NCBI RefSeq assembly: GCF_000016545.1
Contig: NC_009437.1
Span: 723,501 to 787,500, forward strand
DNA: 64,000 bases
Reading direction: 5' to 3'
Source: Caldicellulosiruptor saccharolyticus DSM 8903
Lineage (GTDB): Bacteria; Bacillota; Thermoanaerobacteria; Caldicellulosiruptorales; Caldicellulosiruptoraceae
The notes under the pieces were generated by a model. That model saw only the letters and a program-made list of their open reading frames with translations. It was not told where the DNA came from and did no database searches. Below, one piece after another: positions 45,236 through 54,801 of this stretch. How positions within the stretch are numbered: position 1 is the first letter of the stretch; each line of letters starts with the position of its first letter. Made by a program: the position numbers and the translations under genes.

Positions 45236-45653
45236 CCTCTTCATCTCCTTTTTCTTCATTCAGCCATTCAAATTCAAGCTCAAACTTGATGGTGTCAACT
45301 CTTTTTTTAATTTTTACCTCCATCTCTACGTTATCAGGAAATTCAAATTTTTTGTCTTCAATGATAATTGATTTTTCTTGCGCAATTGTGTCAAGTATCT
45401 CTTTTGCGTGAGAGATTAAGTTTTCAGTTTTTCCACTTTTTACTTCTTCGAACCGTGTAATAGTTTGATTTTTGAAATAATCCCTTGATGAACCCTTTCC
45501 GAGCCACTCAAGCAAAGCCTTTTTTGAAAACCGCCACTCTCTTCCAATCTTTCGTGCAGGGATATCTTCATCCTTTAAAAGCTGATTAAACGTCTTGCTT
45601 GATATTTCCAAAAACTTAGCTGCCTCTTCAAAGTTCAAAACCTCTTTTTCCAT
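45228..45653 (-). CDS. Excisionase/MerR-type HTH DNA-binding protein
   Basis: A 141-residue protein. Residues 1-55 form an excisionase-type winged HTH (LNFEEAAKFLEISSKTFNQL, then IPARKIGREWRFSKKALLEW). The rest is a charged tail with coiled-coil character (about 60-140) and a strongly acidic end. The start is ATG 45653 with TGAGGTGAT upstream. It overlaps the MFS gene, which suggests it regulates that transporter, possibly through the three TATAGT repeats in its own upstream region (about 45669, 45692, 45703); that is inferred. Confidence 0.85.
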   Translation of the reverse strand: MEKEVLNFEEAAKFLEISSKTFNQLLKDEDIPARKIGREWRFSKKALLEWLGKGSSRDYFKNQTITRFEEVKSGKTENLISHAKEILDTIAQEKSIIIEDKKFEFPDNVEMEVKIKKRVDTIKFELEFEWLNEEKGDEEDE

Positions 45654-45781
45654 TAAAATCACCTCAAATTATAGTCAAGTTACAGTTAATTTATAGTTAT
45701 ATTATAGTTTAAATGAATCTAAATTGCAATGCCAAATAATCTTCACCAAGAAAAGATGCAAAAAAATAGAGGAGATGGTTC

Positions 45782-46489
45782 TCATCCAGCTAAAAGTTGT
45801 GAACTTGATGTAAAAAAATTTAGTAATCTCAGGTTAATATCTTCACTTTTCTTGTGCTCAGGCGAAAAGAAATTGACAGGTGGTTCTCCGCAAACATCAG
45901 AGCCAATTATGGTGTATTTAGAAGCAAAGTAAGAAAGAATATCAAAGAGGGTGGCGACATCGCAGCTTCCTTGGTCCCATGTTGTTTTTAAAGAAGAAGA
46001 ATTCAAAATATCTTTGTCAATGCTTATGTAAATATCAAATTGAGGCTGGATTTTTCTGTATTCTGAGGGTGAAATTATTTTTAGCTTTTGATTTTCAACA
46101 TTCTTTTTTTCCTCTGAAAGTACAAAGACCTCAGCAACATTTTCTAATTCACATGCGTCTTTTAACCACGATCCACAGCTGACAAATCCCTCAAAAAAGT
46201 CTGAGTAGTCAATGTGCTTATCAAAGACGATTAAAGAGATTTTTTGAGAAATGTTTTTGAGAAGCACCAATGAAAAATGATGAAAGTCACCTGAACCAAG
46301 AAAACACAACGAATTTTTTATATTTTTAATTCTCTCAGAAATCATTTTTAGAGTACTTTTTGAACACATATATCTTGTTGATCTTATATTGCTAAGATCA
46401 GCTATTTTGCATAAGCTTTTGAGTCTTGGCTGAAAAGAATAATAATTGTCAAACATTAAAATATAAGAAGAAGACAATAAGCACTTCAA
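45782..46489 (-). CDS. Arginase-family (ureohydrolase-like) protein
   Basis: A 235-residue protein, shorter than the usual ~300. Metal-ligand motifs of the arginase fold are kept: SGDFHHFS (about residue 66-73), the DxHxD motif in FDKHIDY (about 89-95) and the DxD motif in SIDKDIL (about 156-162), plus GSDVCGEPP near the C-terminus in place of the usual DxxE segment. Members hydrolyse guanidino compounds or act on acylated amines; substrate unknown. It begins with a poorly conserved N-terminus and is not in an operon with the HTH gene (129-bp gap). Start ATG 46489; the site GAAGGAGATGATGAG lies just before it on the minus strand. Confidence 0.7.
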   Translation of the reverse strand: MKCLLSSSYILMFDNYYSFQPRLKSLCKIADLSNIRSTRYMCSKSTLKMISERIKNIKNSLCFLGSGDFHHFSLVLLKNISQKISLIVFDKHIDYSDFFEGFVSCGSWLKDACELENVAEVFVLSEEKKNVENQKLKIISPSEYRKIQPQFDIYISIDKDILNSSSLKTTWDQGSCDVATLFDILSYFASKYTIIGSDVCGEPPVNFFSPEHKKSEDINLRLLNFFTSSSQLLAG

Positions 46490-46666
46490 TTGCTCATCAT
46501 CTCCTTCTTAGTTTTGTATATTGCTGCTTTCTACTTAAGATTATATCATTCTTTGCTTATCTTTTTTCTTTCTGTTAGAAATCCAAGAAATAGTGGTAAT
46601 ATATTTACTGAAACAGTGAAAAAATAGAATTAACATTTTAAAAGTGTGAAAGGAGAGATAGCAAAA

Positions 46667-46843
46667 ATGGATTCAAAAGAGATTGTGTTGCAGGCGCTAA
46701 AAAGCTCTGACCAGCCCTTGAAAACTCAAGACATTGTTGAAAAAACAGGGCTTGATAAAAAGGAAGTGGAAAAGGCAATAAAGGATCTTAAAGATGAAGG
46801 TCTGATAGAGTCGCCAAAGCGCTGTTATTATAAGGCAAAATGA
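46667..46843 (+). CDS. Small winged-helix protein (58 aa)
   Basis: A stand-alone DNA-binding domain. It starts with MDSKEIVLQALKSSDQPLKT, followed by a recognition helix in GLDKKEVEKAIKDLKDEGLI and an SPKRCYYKAK C-terminal wing. It resembles MarR/ArsR-type wHTH folds reduced to the minimum. The start is ATG 46667, with AAGGAGA 9 bp upstream; a GTG seven codons earlier is the ribosome site itself. It is transcribed away from the arginase-like gene. Target unknown; a weak terminator lies about 120 bp downstream. Confidence 0.8.
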   Translation: MDSKEIVLQALKSSDQPLKTQDIVEKTGLDKKEVEKAIKDLKDEGLIESPKRCYYKAK

Positions 46844-46964
46844 GAATGTCTGGAAACTTCGAAAAAGTAGAGAAAACCTTTGAGTGAAGGTGCAAAGAAA
46901 GTTGAAACAAAATAAAGAAACTTCCCTAATTAGGGTACTTATAATATAGAAGGTATTGATATGT

Positions 46965-47004
46965 AGAGGGTGGGCTAAATGATAGGCGCCCCTCTTCTTT
47001 TTTT
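46965..47004 (+). terminator. Weak terminator-like hairpin with long T-run
   Basis: AGAGGG (46965-46970) pairs with CCCTCT (46989-46994) with poor inner pairing, followed by TCTTTTTTTTT. It precedes a 300-bp AT-rich stretch holding the pullulanase promoter. Confidence 0.5.
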
Positions 47005-47147
47005 TAATGTATAATTTAATGTCACCTTTCAATACACAGAAAGCTTGATATTGGTTATTATTCAAGATTATTGTTTTTGAATAACTCTATTTATCTTTGT
47101 ATATTATTCATAAATTCGAACGACTAAAATATGCAATCTGCAGCATA

Positions 47148-47176
47148 TTGACAATTTTCATCAAAAATTATATAAT
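47148..47176 (+). promoter_or_regulatory. Consensus sigma-A promoter of the secreted pullulanase gene
   Basis: TTGACA (47148-47153), exactly 17 bp, TATAAT (47171-47176): a perfect match. The transcript should start near 47183, leaving a leader of about 135 nt. Confidence 0.85.
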
Positions 47177-47190
47177 CAAAACAAAGCCAA

Positions 47191-47202
47191 GCAAACATTT
47201 GC
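47191..47202 (+). promoter_or_regulatory. Candidate LacI-family (MalR-like) operator
   Basis: GCAAACATTTGC is an inverted repeat (GCAAA and TTTGC) resembling maltose-regulator sites of the GCAAACGTTTGC type. It lies about +9 to +20 relative to the predicted start, where a repressor would block transcription. Confidence 0.45.
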
Positions 47203-47316
47203 ATAAACTTTTAACCTCTTCAAATTTTTTAATTGTCAATTTTAATTTATGTATAAAGCTTGATTTAAACTTAGCTTTCCTTATTTCTTAATTTAATTTA
47301 AAGGAGGTTTATACTG

Positions 47317-50300
47317 ATGATTAAAACTAATTTGGGCAAACGTTTGATGTCAGTTTTAATTGTTTTGAGCTTTTTAGTTTCAATCATTTTGCCACTTTCA
47401 ATTTTTGCTGCAGATGAAAAAACAACTCTTATCATTCACTACTACCGTTACAACGAAGATTATCAGGGTTGGAACCTCTGGATTTGGCCTGTTGAGCCGG
47501 TTGGGACAGAAGGGAAAGCTTATGAGTTTACTTCTAAAGATGACTTTGGTGTAAAAGCAGTTGTAGAACTTCCCGGCAAAGTAACTAAAGTGGGTATTAT
47601 CGTAAGAAAGGGCAACTGGGAAGCAAAAGATGTTGCTGTCGATAGGTTCATCTCAGGAATCAATGGAACAAAAGAAGTTTGGCTAATAGAAGGTGAAGAG
47701 CAAATCTATACATCTCAACCTCAGAAAACTCCGAAAATGACAGCTTTTATCGATGGACTTAATACAATCGTTGTGAAGCTTGCAAAGAAGGCAGATATCC
47801 TTTCAAATAACAAGACTCAAGGGTTCAAAGTTACGGCCTTTTATGAAGAAATTCCTATCAAAAAAGTTGAGCCAGTTTTACCCAAGATAAATAAGAATTT
47901 TAAGCCAGAAGAAGCAGGGTATGAGCTCATTGATGGTGGCACAAAAGTGAGATTTATCTTAAAACCAGGTGCAGGTGATTTTAAGTTTACAGATACAAGT
48001 GGTAAACTTGATGTATACGTATCAGGAACTATGAACGACTGGGGTGGAACAGCTTCTTCCGAAGGAAAATATAAACCACTTCCTGAATGGAAAATGACAT
48101 GGAATCCGCAGAAAGGATACTATGAGCTTGTGAAAGAACTTGGCAAAGACGGTGTTGTAATTGGGGCTAAGTTCAAGTTCACATCATGGGATGGTACATC
48201 TGCAAAGTGGTACCCAGATGGAATGGGGAATGACAAGGTAATTGAAGAGCTTTACACAGGTAATGAGAAGATAACAAAAGTTGATACCTTTAAGATTACA
48301 ACTGAGGAAGAACTTGAGCCGCAGGTGCCATATGTTGTTTCTAAGGATGGCTTTAAGTCTACAATTGCTCAGGCAAGAAATATATTAGACAATCCGAAGT
48401 ATTACTATAAAGGCAACGATTTGGGATGCACATATACAAAAGCTTATTCAACATTCAGATTGTGGGCTCCGACAGCAATTGGAGTTATACTAAGACTCTA
48501 TGATGATTATAAAACTACCAAGTATAAAGAGTATGAAATGGAGCAGTCTGTCAACGGAACATGGTATCTTAAGATAAATGGAGATTTGAAAGGGAAATAC
48601 TACCAATATGAAGTTTGGCATGCTTCTAACTCTATAACCGACGATACAATCAGAAAATATGTTGTGCCAGACCCATATTCAAGGGCAACTTCGGCAAACT
48701 CTGAAAGAACTTTAATATTTGACCCAAAAGATACAAATCCAGTTGGTTGGGAAAAAGATACATTTATAAAGCTTGAAAACCAAGAAGATGCAATAATTTA
48801 TGAGACGCATGTTAGAGACTTTACAATAGATGCTTCAAGTGGAATAAGGCCAGAGTTTAGAGGCAAGTACTTAGGCTTTACTCAAACAGGTACAAAAGGA
48901 CCAAATGGCGTGAAAACAGGTATTGACCATTTGAAAGAGCTTGGTATAACCCATGTACATCTGCTTCCAACATATGACTTTGGTTCGGTTGATGAGACAA
49001 ATCCTGACAAAAGCTATAACTGGGGATATGATCCTGTACTTTATCAAAATGTTGAAGGTTCATATGCTACAAATCCAAATACAATTGCAAGAATTAAAGA
49101 GTACAAACAGATGGTTATGGCTCTGCACAAGGCAGGAATAGGTGTTATTCAAGACGTTGTATTTAACCACACATTCCAGATAGGAGATGCTAAATTCTCA
49201 ATTTTTGACAAGATAGTGCCAGGGTACTTTTACAGAAAAGACAAAGACGGTAACTACTCCAATGGCTCAGGTGTGGGTAACGAAATTGCAACAGAAAAGC
49301 CGATGGTAAGAAAGTTTATAATTGATACATTGACATACCTTACAAAAGAATATCACATAGATGGTTTTAGATTTGACTTAATGGCAGCAATAGACAGGGT
49401 TACTATGGCAAAAGCACAAGAAGAAGTAAGAAAAATTAATCCGTCAGCAGTAATTTATGGTGAAGGTTGGATGGCAGGTGCATCACCGCTTGACCCGTCA
49501 CTTAGAATGGAAATAGGCTCATTCAACCAGGCAGGACTACACATAGGGCTCTTTAATGACAGGATTAGAGAGGCTATAAGGGGTAATCTTGACAACGAGT
49601 CCAAGGGCTTTATGCAGGGGAACTATTCTTACAGGCTTGAGGACTTGAAAAGAGGTATCCAAGGCGGACTTGGTGACTTTGCAAAAGACCCTGATGAGTG
49701 TATTAACTATGTTTCAGCACATGACAACCTAACACTGTGGGACAAACTTCAAAAGAGTGTTCCAAATGAACCAGATTATATCAAAGATAAGATGGGCAGA
49801 CTTGCAAATGCAATCGTTTTGACAGCGCAAGGTGTTCCATTCTTACACGGTGGAGTTGAATTCAACAGAACAAAATATATGAACAGCAACTCATATAATG
49901 CGGGTGACAAAATAAACAAATATGACTGGAACTTGAAAGTAAAGTGGTACAATACTTTTAAGTACTATCAAGGTTTAATTGCACTAAGAAAAGCTCACCC
50001 AGCCTTCAGAATGACAACTGCAGAAGACATCCAAAAATACCTCACATTTATCCAGACACCAAAAGGGACTTTAGGATTCAGACTCACATATCCAAAAGAT
50101 ACATGGAATGACATTATAGTTGTTTACAACTCAACAAAGAAAGTACAAGAGGTCACACTGCCAGAGGGGAACTGGGTTGTTGTTGCAAATGGAGATGAAG
50201 TTGGCACAACACCAATTAAGAATCTGACAAACTTTGTTGCTGGCAAAGCATTGGTTGCACCAATTTCAATGTTTGTTGCATACAAGAGCAATGAATTTCC

Positions 50301-50727
50301 GCAAGGTTTTACTAAGGTAACCGGTAAGGACCCTGTATCGTTAGAAAGCTCAAGCACAGTAGCAGTTCCAAAAGTTTATGGTAATGGAAATATTGAGGTC
50401 ACATTTAAAGTAAAGGTACCAGCTGGGACAGATGATGATGTTATCTATTTGGCAGGTTCGTTTGGAAAAGCTGGACTTTCTGACTGGAATCCAGGAGATA
50501 AAGATGGAGCAATAGAACTTGTAAGATTGCAAGACGGAACATATACTGTGACTGTGAAACTTAACGCAGGTGAAACATTCGAATATAAATACACAAGAGG
50601 TAGCTGGTCTACAGTCGAGAAAGGTGCAAATAAAGAAGAGATAGAGAACAGAAAACTAACAGTTAAAGATGAAGGCGGCGGAAAGATGACAGTCAACGAC
50701 ACAGTTTTGAACTGGGCTGATAAATGA
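47317..50727 (+). CDS. Secreted multidomain type I pullulanase (amylopullulanase-like)
   Basis: A 1136-residue exported enzyme. Order of parts: signal peptide (1-31), CBM41 starch-binding domain (about 33-135, with [17 protein letters not shown]), a second beta-domain with a [13 protein letters not shown] stretch (about 225-330), CBM48 (about 370-470), the GH13_14 barrel with YNWGYDP (about 568-575) and catalytic D687 in FRFDLMA, E716 in IYGEGW and D803 in [10 protein letters not shown], and a C-terminal CBM20-like beta-sandwich (about 1015-1130). It debranches starch and pullulan outside the cell, and products can feed the cytoplasmic pullulanase at 24 kb. The central regions of the two align closely, so they are paralogues. 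The start ATG 47317 follows AAAGGAGG. A strong promoter and a MalR-like site lie upstream. Confidence 0.95.
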   Translation: MIKTNLGKRLMSVLIVLSFLVSIILPLSIFAADEKTTLIIHYYRYNEDYQGWNLWIWPVEPVGTEGKAYEFTSKDDFGVKAVVELPGKVTKVGIIVRKGNWEAKDVAVDRFISGINGTKEVWLIEGEEQIYTSQPQKTPKMTAFIDGLNTIVVKLAKKADILSNNKTQGFKVTAFYEEIPIKKVEPVLPKINKNFKPEEAGYELIDGGTKVRFILKPGAGDFKFTDTSGKLDVYVSGTMNDWGGTASSEGKYKPLPEWKMTWNPQKGYYELVKELGKDGVVIGAKFKFTSWDGTSAKWYPDGMGNDKVIEELYTGNEKITKVDTFKITTEEELEPQVPYVVSKDGFKSTIAQARNILDNPKYYYKGNDLGCTYTKAYSTFRLWAPTAIGVILRLYDDYKTTKYKEYEMEQSVNGTWYLKINGDLKGKYYQYEVWHASNSITDDTIRKYVVPDPYSRATSANSERTLIFDPKDTNPVGWEKDTFIKLENQEDAIIYETHVRDFTIDASSGIRPEFRGKYLGFTQTGTKGPNGVKTGIDHLKELGITHVHLLPTYDFGSVDETNPDKSYNWGYDPVLYQNVEGSYATNPNTIARIKEYKQMVMALHKAGIGVIQDVVFNHTFQIGDAKFSIFDKIVPGYFYRKDKDGNYSNGSGVGNEIATEKPMVRKFIIDTLTYLTKEYHIDGFRFDLMAAIDRVTMAKAQEEVRKINPSAVIYGEGWMAGASPLDPSLRMEIGSFNQAGLHIGLFNDRIREAIRGNLDNESKGFMQGNYSYRLEDLKRGIQGGLGDFAKDPDECINYVSAHDNLTLWDKLQKSVPNEPDYIKDKMGRLANAIVLTAQGVPFLHGGVEFNRTKYMNSNSYNAGDKINKYDWNLKVKWYNTFKYYQGLIALRKAHPAFRMTTAEDIQKYLTFIQTPKGTLGFRLTYPKDTWNDIIVVYNSTKKVQEVTLPEGNWVVVANGDEVGTTPIKNLTNFVAGKALVAPISMFVAYKSNEFPQGFTKVTGKDPVSLESSSTVAVPKVYGNGNIEVTFKVKVPAGTDDDVIYLAGSFGKAGLSDWNPGDKDGAIELVRLQDGTYTVTVKLNAGETFEYKYTRGSWSTVEKGANKEEIENRKLTVKDEGGGKMTVNDTVLNWADK

Positions 50728-50745
50728 TAATGTTTAGTCTCTAAA

Positions 50746-50778
50746 GAGGCTGGTACTTTATTTAAAAGTGCCAGCCTC
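50746..50778. terminator. Terminator overlapping the end of the convergent nuclease-like gene
   Basis: GAGGCTGGTACTTT (50746-50759) pairs with AAAGTGCCAGCCTC (50765-50778) through one G-U pair. It stops the pullulanase transcript and includes the last codons and stop of the minus-strand gene. Confidence 0.7.
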
Positions 50779-51432
50779 ACACATTTTGTGTAAGCAACAC
50801 TTTTTGCATTCAGGTTTTTTATTCTTACAAATCTCTTTACAGTGTTTTACAATAAGTGCATGAAACTCGTTGAACAAAGATGTTTTATGTTCTAAATTTT
50901 CCATGATAGTAGATTGCAGCTGGTTGTAGTCAATTTTTTCACTTTCTATTAATCCAAGCCTGAAAAAAAGCCTTTTTGTATAAGCGTCAACAACAAAAAT
51001 AGGCTTTTCTGCTCCATAGAGTATTATACTGTCAGCAGTTTCGTATCCTATACCTTTCTGGGAGAGCAATTTTTCTCTTAGCTCAGAAATCTCAAGGCTA
51101 AAAAGCTTTTGCAAGTCAGAATTAAATTCGTTTTTCAAAAAACTACAAAAGTCTTTTAATCTTTTAGCTTTTTGATTGTAATAGCCTGTTGGACGAATTA
51201 GCTGAGCTAATATTTCGTCAGGAGTTTGCAGAATTCCTTCAATTGACAGAATATTCGCTTTTTTGAGATTTGAAATGGCTTTTTCAACTGAACTCCACGA
51301 TGTATTTTGAGTCAAGATTGCGCCAACAACCATCTCAAACTTTGTTTCAGCTGGCCACCAGTTTTGAGGGCCCCAAAATTCGTATAATCTCTGGAATATT
51401 TCATAGAGTTTTTGAGAGAAATTTACATTCAT
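50758..51432 (-). CDS. Endonuclease III-like DNA glycosylase domain protein
   Basis: A 224-residue HhH-GPD protein. The helix-hairpin-helix LSQKGIGYETADSIILYG lies at about residues 116-133 and the catalytic Asp in FVVDAYTKRLF at about 139-149. The C-terminal cysteines CKEICKNKKPECKKCCLHKMC (about 199-219, in two parts) fit a [4Fe-4S] cluster loop. The lysine typical of bifunctional Nth is not evident at the hairpin, so a monofunctional glycosylase of the MIG or AlkA-like type is possible. It removes damaged or mismatched bases; substrate unknown. It starts 10 bp after the stop of the membrane-anchored protein gene, so the two are one unit. Confidence 0.88.
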   Translation of the reverse strand: MNVNFSQKLYEIFQRLYEFWGPQNWWPAETKFEMVVGAILTQNTSWSSVEKAISNLKKANILSIEGILQTPDEILAQLIRPTGYYNQKAKRLKDFCSFLKNEFNSDLQKLFSLEISELREKLLSQKGIGYETADSIILYGAEKPIFVVDAYTKRLFFRLGLIESEKIDYNQLQSTIMENLEHKTSLFNEFHALIVKHCKEICKNKKPECKKCCLHKMCEAGTFK

Positions 51433-51442
51433 ATTTCCTGTT

Positions 51443-52105
51443 TTACTCTTCTCCTTTCTTTATAACAGTAAATTTGTAGACAGATTTTAAAAAGACATTA
51501 AAAAAGTCATTTGAATGTTCACCTTTTATTATAGAGAGCAAGGAATACTCCTCAGGAGTTTTGCTTCTATCTACATAAAGTGTCAAAACAATCATTTCAC
51601 CTTCGATCATAGAAGAATTTTTTGATTTTTCAATTTCTTCAAGAGGATAGAACATGACAGCTGCATTTATATACTTTGAGAAAAGATCAATTTTTTCAAT
51701 ATAGACATCATATAATCCCTGTTCAAATATATTGGATTCTAAAATCTGCTGTTTTATAAATCTTATTACTGGATTGTAATATTTCATTTCAGATGGTGAA
51801 ACCTTGTTTTTGTAATAGATTTTTTGTGATGAAGTTCCGTCCGAATTTTTATTGCTAACAATGTAAATGGCATCTGAAACCTTTTCTGTCGAGGTACCAG
51901 AGTATACAGTTGAATATACATTGCTGGCCTTACTGCCTTTCTTTGGAGTTTCTTTACTGGCTGATGTAATGTAATACTGCCTTTGATTGTTTGGAAAAGA
52001 AATCCTTTTAGTTTCCTGGGTATTGTCCACAATAGCCCAGATAATATACATAGGAACAAGTAAAAAAGCAAGGATTGTAAAGAGTTTGACTAATGCTTTA
52101 TTCAT
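51443..52105 (-). CDS. Membrane-anchored protein of unknown function
   Basis: A 220-residue protein with one N-terminal helix (about residues 6-26, FTILAFLLVPMYIIWAIV) and an outside domain that is mixed alpha/beta with Ser/Thr-rich stretches (TSASKETPKKGSKASN near 46-61). No family recognised. It is expressed from the start of a two-gene minus-strand unit with the endonuclease III-like gene and divergently from the xylan operon. The start ATG 52105 follows GAGGTTTGATACGAA. Nothing in the sequence gives a function; a sporulation or envelope role is only a guess. Confidence 0.7.
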   Translation of the reverse strand: MNKALVKLFTILAFLLVPMYIIWAIVDNTQETKRISFPNNQRQYYITSASKETPKKGSKASNVYSTVYSGTSTEKVSDAIYIVSNKNSDGTSSQKIYYKNKVSPSEMKYYNPVIRFIKQQILESNIFEQGLYDVYIEKIDLFSKYINAAVMFYPLEEIEKSKNSSMIEGEMIVLTLYVDRSKTPEEYSLLSIIKGEHSNDFFNVFLKSVYKFTVIKKGEE

Positions 52106-52361
52106 TTCGTATCAAACCTCAAATATTTTATTATGTAATTAAATTATAAAGCATTTTTTCAGAAAAATCAGCAGCTGAAAGTAAAGAAGGACCTATAGTA
52201 AAAGCTTTCCTCACAAAACTCACAAATATCTTCTTTTAAAATCAGCAATTCGTACAACAATTTTTTTTACAAATTAGTACCTCAAATTTTATGGTTTCAT
52301 GTTTAAAATTGCTAATTTAATAAAAAATCAAGAAGGAAAATTAAAATTTTTGGCGAAATAA

Positions 52362-52391
52362 TATAATTAGTTTATTTAGTAAACAAACTAA
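52362..52391 (+). promoter_or_regulatory. -10 element with overlapping XylR-type operator
   Basis: TATAAT at 52362-52367 is followed by a 25-bp near-perfect palindrome at 52367-52391, with arms TTAGTTTATTTA and TAAACAAACTAA around a central G. This closely resembles the Bacillus XylR operator type (TTAGTTTGTTTA half-sites). It covers the expected transcript start, so a bound repressor would block RNA polymerase. The rest of the 300-bp gap is AT-rich and shows no good -35 box. Confidence 0.75.
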
Positions 52392-52406
52392 AAAGGAGTG
52401 ATTGGT

Positions 52407-53717
52407 GTGAAGAGTTTTAAGAAAGCACTTACGTTATTGTTAGTAATTGTATTTGCTTTGAGTGTATTTTTTGCTTCATCACTTAGCTCTGAAAAGGCTT
52501 ACAGTGCTTCAGGTGCCACAAAAAAGATTGTGTTTTGGCACATTACAACAGACGAAGTTGGTAAGAAAATGATCCAAAATCAGGTAAACAGATTTTTAAA
52601 AGTACATCCGGATTTTAAAGTCGAAGTAGTACCTCTGCAGAACGATTCATTTAAAACAAAGCTCAAGATAGCTATGGGTTCAAATCAGGCACCAGACGTA
52701 TTTGTTACGTGGGGTGGAGGTCCTTTCTTTGAATATGTTAGAGCAGGTAAGGTAAAAGATATCACAGCTTATATGAATGAAAACAACTACAAAAACAGAT
52801 TTGTTGAGGCTGCTTTTGGACCAATCACTTATAACAACAAGATTTGGGCAGTTCCAGTTGAAGGTGCTGGTGTTGCACTTGTATGGTACAACAAAGAAAT
52901 ATTTAAGAAATATAATTTAAAAGTTCCAACAACATATGATGAATTTCTAAATATTGTAAAAAAATTAAAATCAAAAGGAATAATTCCTATAACACTTGCA
53001 AACAAAACCAAATGGCCGGGTTGTTTCTGGTATTGGAATCTTGTAAATAAATTAGCGGGGCCTTCTGCATTTGAAAAGGCAGCTGAAAGAAAAGGTGGAA
53101 GTTTTGCTGATCAGCCATTTATAAAAGCAGGTGAGATGCTTCAAGAGCTTGTTAAGATGGGAGCATTTCCAAAAGGGTTTAATGGTCTTGACTGGGATAC
53201 AGGACAATCAAGAATGCTTTTGTATTCTGGCAAGGCTGCAATGGAGCTTATGGGAACATGGCAAATACCAATAGTTAAAGCTGAAAAGAAGGAGTTTTAT
53301 GAGAAAAATCTTGATTTCTTCCCATTCCCAAATATTAAAGGTGGAAAAGGTGACCCGACAAGTTTAGTAGGTATGGCATCGTCAAACTACTATGCTATTA
53401 CAACATCTTGCAAATATCCAAAGGAAGCGTTCAACATGATCCAGTACTTGATTGATGACCAGGCTGTGAAAGAAAGAATTGCTTATGGTCAGATTCCACC
53501 TGTAAAAGGTTTGAAATTCTCTGATCCTATGCTTCAAAAAGTTTACAATATAGTAGCTAAGGCAAAGAGTATTCAGCTTTGGTGGGATCAGTATTTGCCA
53601 CCTCAACTTGCAGAAACCCACAAAGACATTGTTCAATCTCTCTTTGGTTTAACAATTACACCAAAAGCTGCTGCTGAAAAGATGGAGAAAGCTGCGAAGG
53701 ATTATTTTAAGAAATAA
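52407..53717 (+). CDS. Sugar ABC transporter substrate-binding protein (probable xylo-oligosaccharide)
   Basis: A 436-residue CUT1 binding protein. The signal sequence (about residues 1-33) ends near YSASG; no lipobox Cys. Mature features are KIVFWHITTDEVGKKMIQNQ, SNQAPDVFVTWGGGP, PFIKAGEMLQELVKMGAFP and YYAITTSCKYPKEAFN. The start is GTG 52407, with AAGGAG 6 bp before it. First gene of the operon with two permeases, a ROK repressor and a CBM22-GH10 xylanase, so the ligand is probably xylo-oligosaccharides, inferred from context. A strong hairpin after it should give more binding protein than permease. Confidence 0.92.
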   Translation: MKSFKKALTLLLVIVFALSVFFASSLSSEKAYSASGATKKIVFWHITTDEVGKKMIQNQVNRFLKVHPDFKVEVVPLQNDSFKTKLKIAMGSNQAPDVFVTWGGGPFFEYVRAGKVKDITAYMNENNYKNRFVEAAFGPITYNNKIWAVPVEGAGVALVWYNKEIFKKYNLKVPTTYDEFLNIVKKLKSKGIIPITLANKTKWPGCFWYWNLVNKLAGPSAFEKAAERKGGSFADQPFIKAGEMLQELVKMGAFPKGFNGLDWDTGQSRMLLYSGKAAMELMGTWQIPIVKAEKKEFYEKNLDFFPFPNIKGGKGDPTSLVGMASSNYYAITTSCKYPKEAFNMIQYLIDDQAVKERIAYGQIPPVKGLKFSDPMLQKVYNIVAKAKSIQLWWDQYLPPQLAETHKDIVQSLFGLTITPKAAAEKMEKAAKDYFKK

Positions 53718-53762
53718 ATATAAGAAATAATTAAAAAAATTAGCTTACCAAGCTGAAATAAT

Positions 53763-53815
53763 GTGGATTGGTATTAGCTAGAGCTTTGCTTTGGCTGATA
53801 CCAATCCACTTTTTG
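53763..53815 (+). terminator. Attenuating terminator inside the xylan operon
   Basis: GTGGATTGGTATTAGC (53763-53778) pairs with GCTGATACCAATCCAC (53794-53809) with one G-U pair, followed by TTTTTG. It lies between the binding-protein and permease genes. Confidence 0.75.
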
Positions 53816-53873
53816 TAATAAGAAATAATGGGAAATATAAATATGTATTACATAAAAGGGAGGAAATGGAAAG

Positions 53874-54764
53874 TTGCAAAGAGATAAATCTGCAAAGCTG
53901 TTTCAAAATTTGGGAATATTATTATTTTTAGCTCCAGCTTTAATACTGATTGGTATATACATTATATGGCCAATAATAATGTCTTTTGATTTGAGCCTGT
54001 ATGAATGGGATGGGGTATCACCTCAGAAACTGTATCTTGGTCTTAAAAACTGGAAAGATCTTATTCACGATAGCATATTTTGGCACGCATTTGGCAACAA
54101 CATTAAGTTTATATTTTTGTCAATAATAATTGAAATGCCAATCGCAATACTGATTGCCGTTTTGCTTGATAGGGGTGGAAAAAAGTTTAATGTATTTAAA
54201 TCTCTTTTTTACCTTCCAATGCTTATGTCATCTGTTGCTATAGGAGTATTGTTCAAATATATATATGATCCAAATTTTGGGCTTATAAGTGGAATACTGA
54301 GTTTTTTGCATCTCGACTCTTTAAATCAAGACTGGCTCGGTGATCCAAAGGTAGCTTTTTATTCAGTAGTGGCTGTTATATGCTGGCAATACATACCTTT
54401 TTATATGATATTTTTCATAGCAGCCCTTTCAAATATACCTCAAGAACTTTATGAAGCTGCAAAAATAGATGGTGCAACACAGGGACAGTATTTTTGGAGA
54501 GTAGAACTTCCTCTTTTAGCACCTTCTATAAAAACAGCTTGTATTTTGTCTTTAATTGGTTCATTGAAATACTTTGATTTGATTTACGTTATGACAGAAG
54601 GTGGACCTTCAAATGCAACAGAACTTATGGCAACGTATATGTACAAAAATGCTTTTGCTTCATTTAAGATGGGGTATGGAAGCACAATAGCATCTGCTAT
54701 GTTTTTAATAATTACAACTGCGGGTATCTTTGCTTATTTTGTAACCAAGAAAAAAGAAGAATAA
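53874..54764 (+). CDS. CUT1 sugar ABC permease, MalF-type
   Basis: A 296-residue permease with six membrane helices. The EAA loop is PQELYEAAKIDGATQGQYFW (about residues 190-209). The early YIIWPIIMSFDLSLYEWDGV is characteristic. The start is TTG 53874, with GGGAGGAAATGG upstream. It partners the permease that begins 37 bp downstream and the binding protein upstream; the ATPase is not encoded here. Confidence 0.93.
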   Translation: MQRDKSAKLFQNLGILLFLAPALILIGIYIIWPIIMSFDLSLYEWDGVSPQKLYLGLKNWKDLIHDSIFWHAFGNNIKFIFLSIIIEMPIAILIAVLLDRGGKKFNVFKSLFYLPMLMSSVAIGVLFKYIYDPNFGLISGILSFLHLDSLNQDWLGDPKVAFYSVVAVICWQYIPFYMIFFIAALSNIPQELYEAAKIDGATQGQYFWRVELPLLAPSIKTACILSLIGSLKYFDLIYVMTEGGPSNATELMATYMYKNAFASFKMGYGSTIASAMFLIITTAGIFAYFVTKKKEE

Positions 54765-54801
54765 TTTTACATCCTGACATTTTAAGGGGGTTAGAAATAC
54801 A

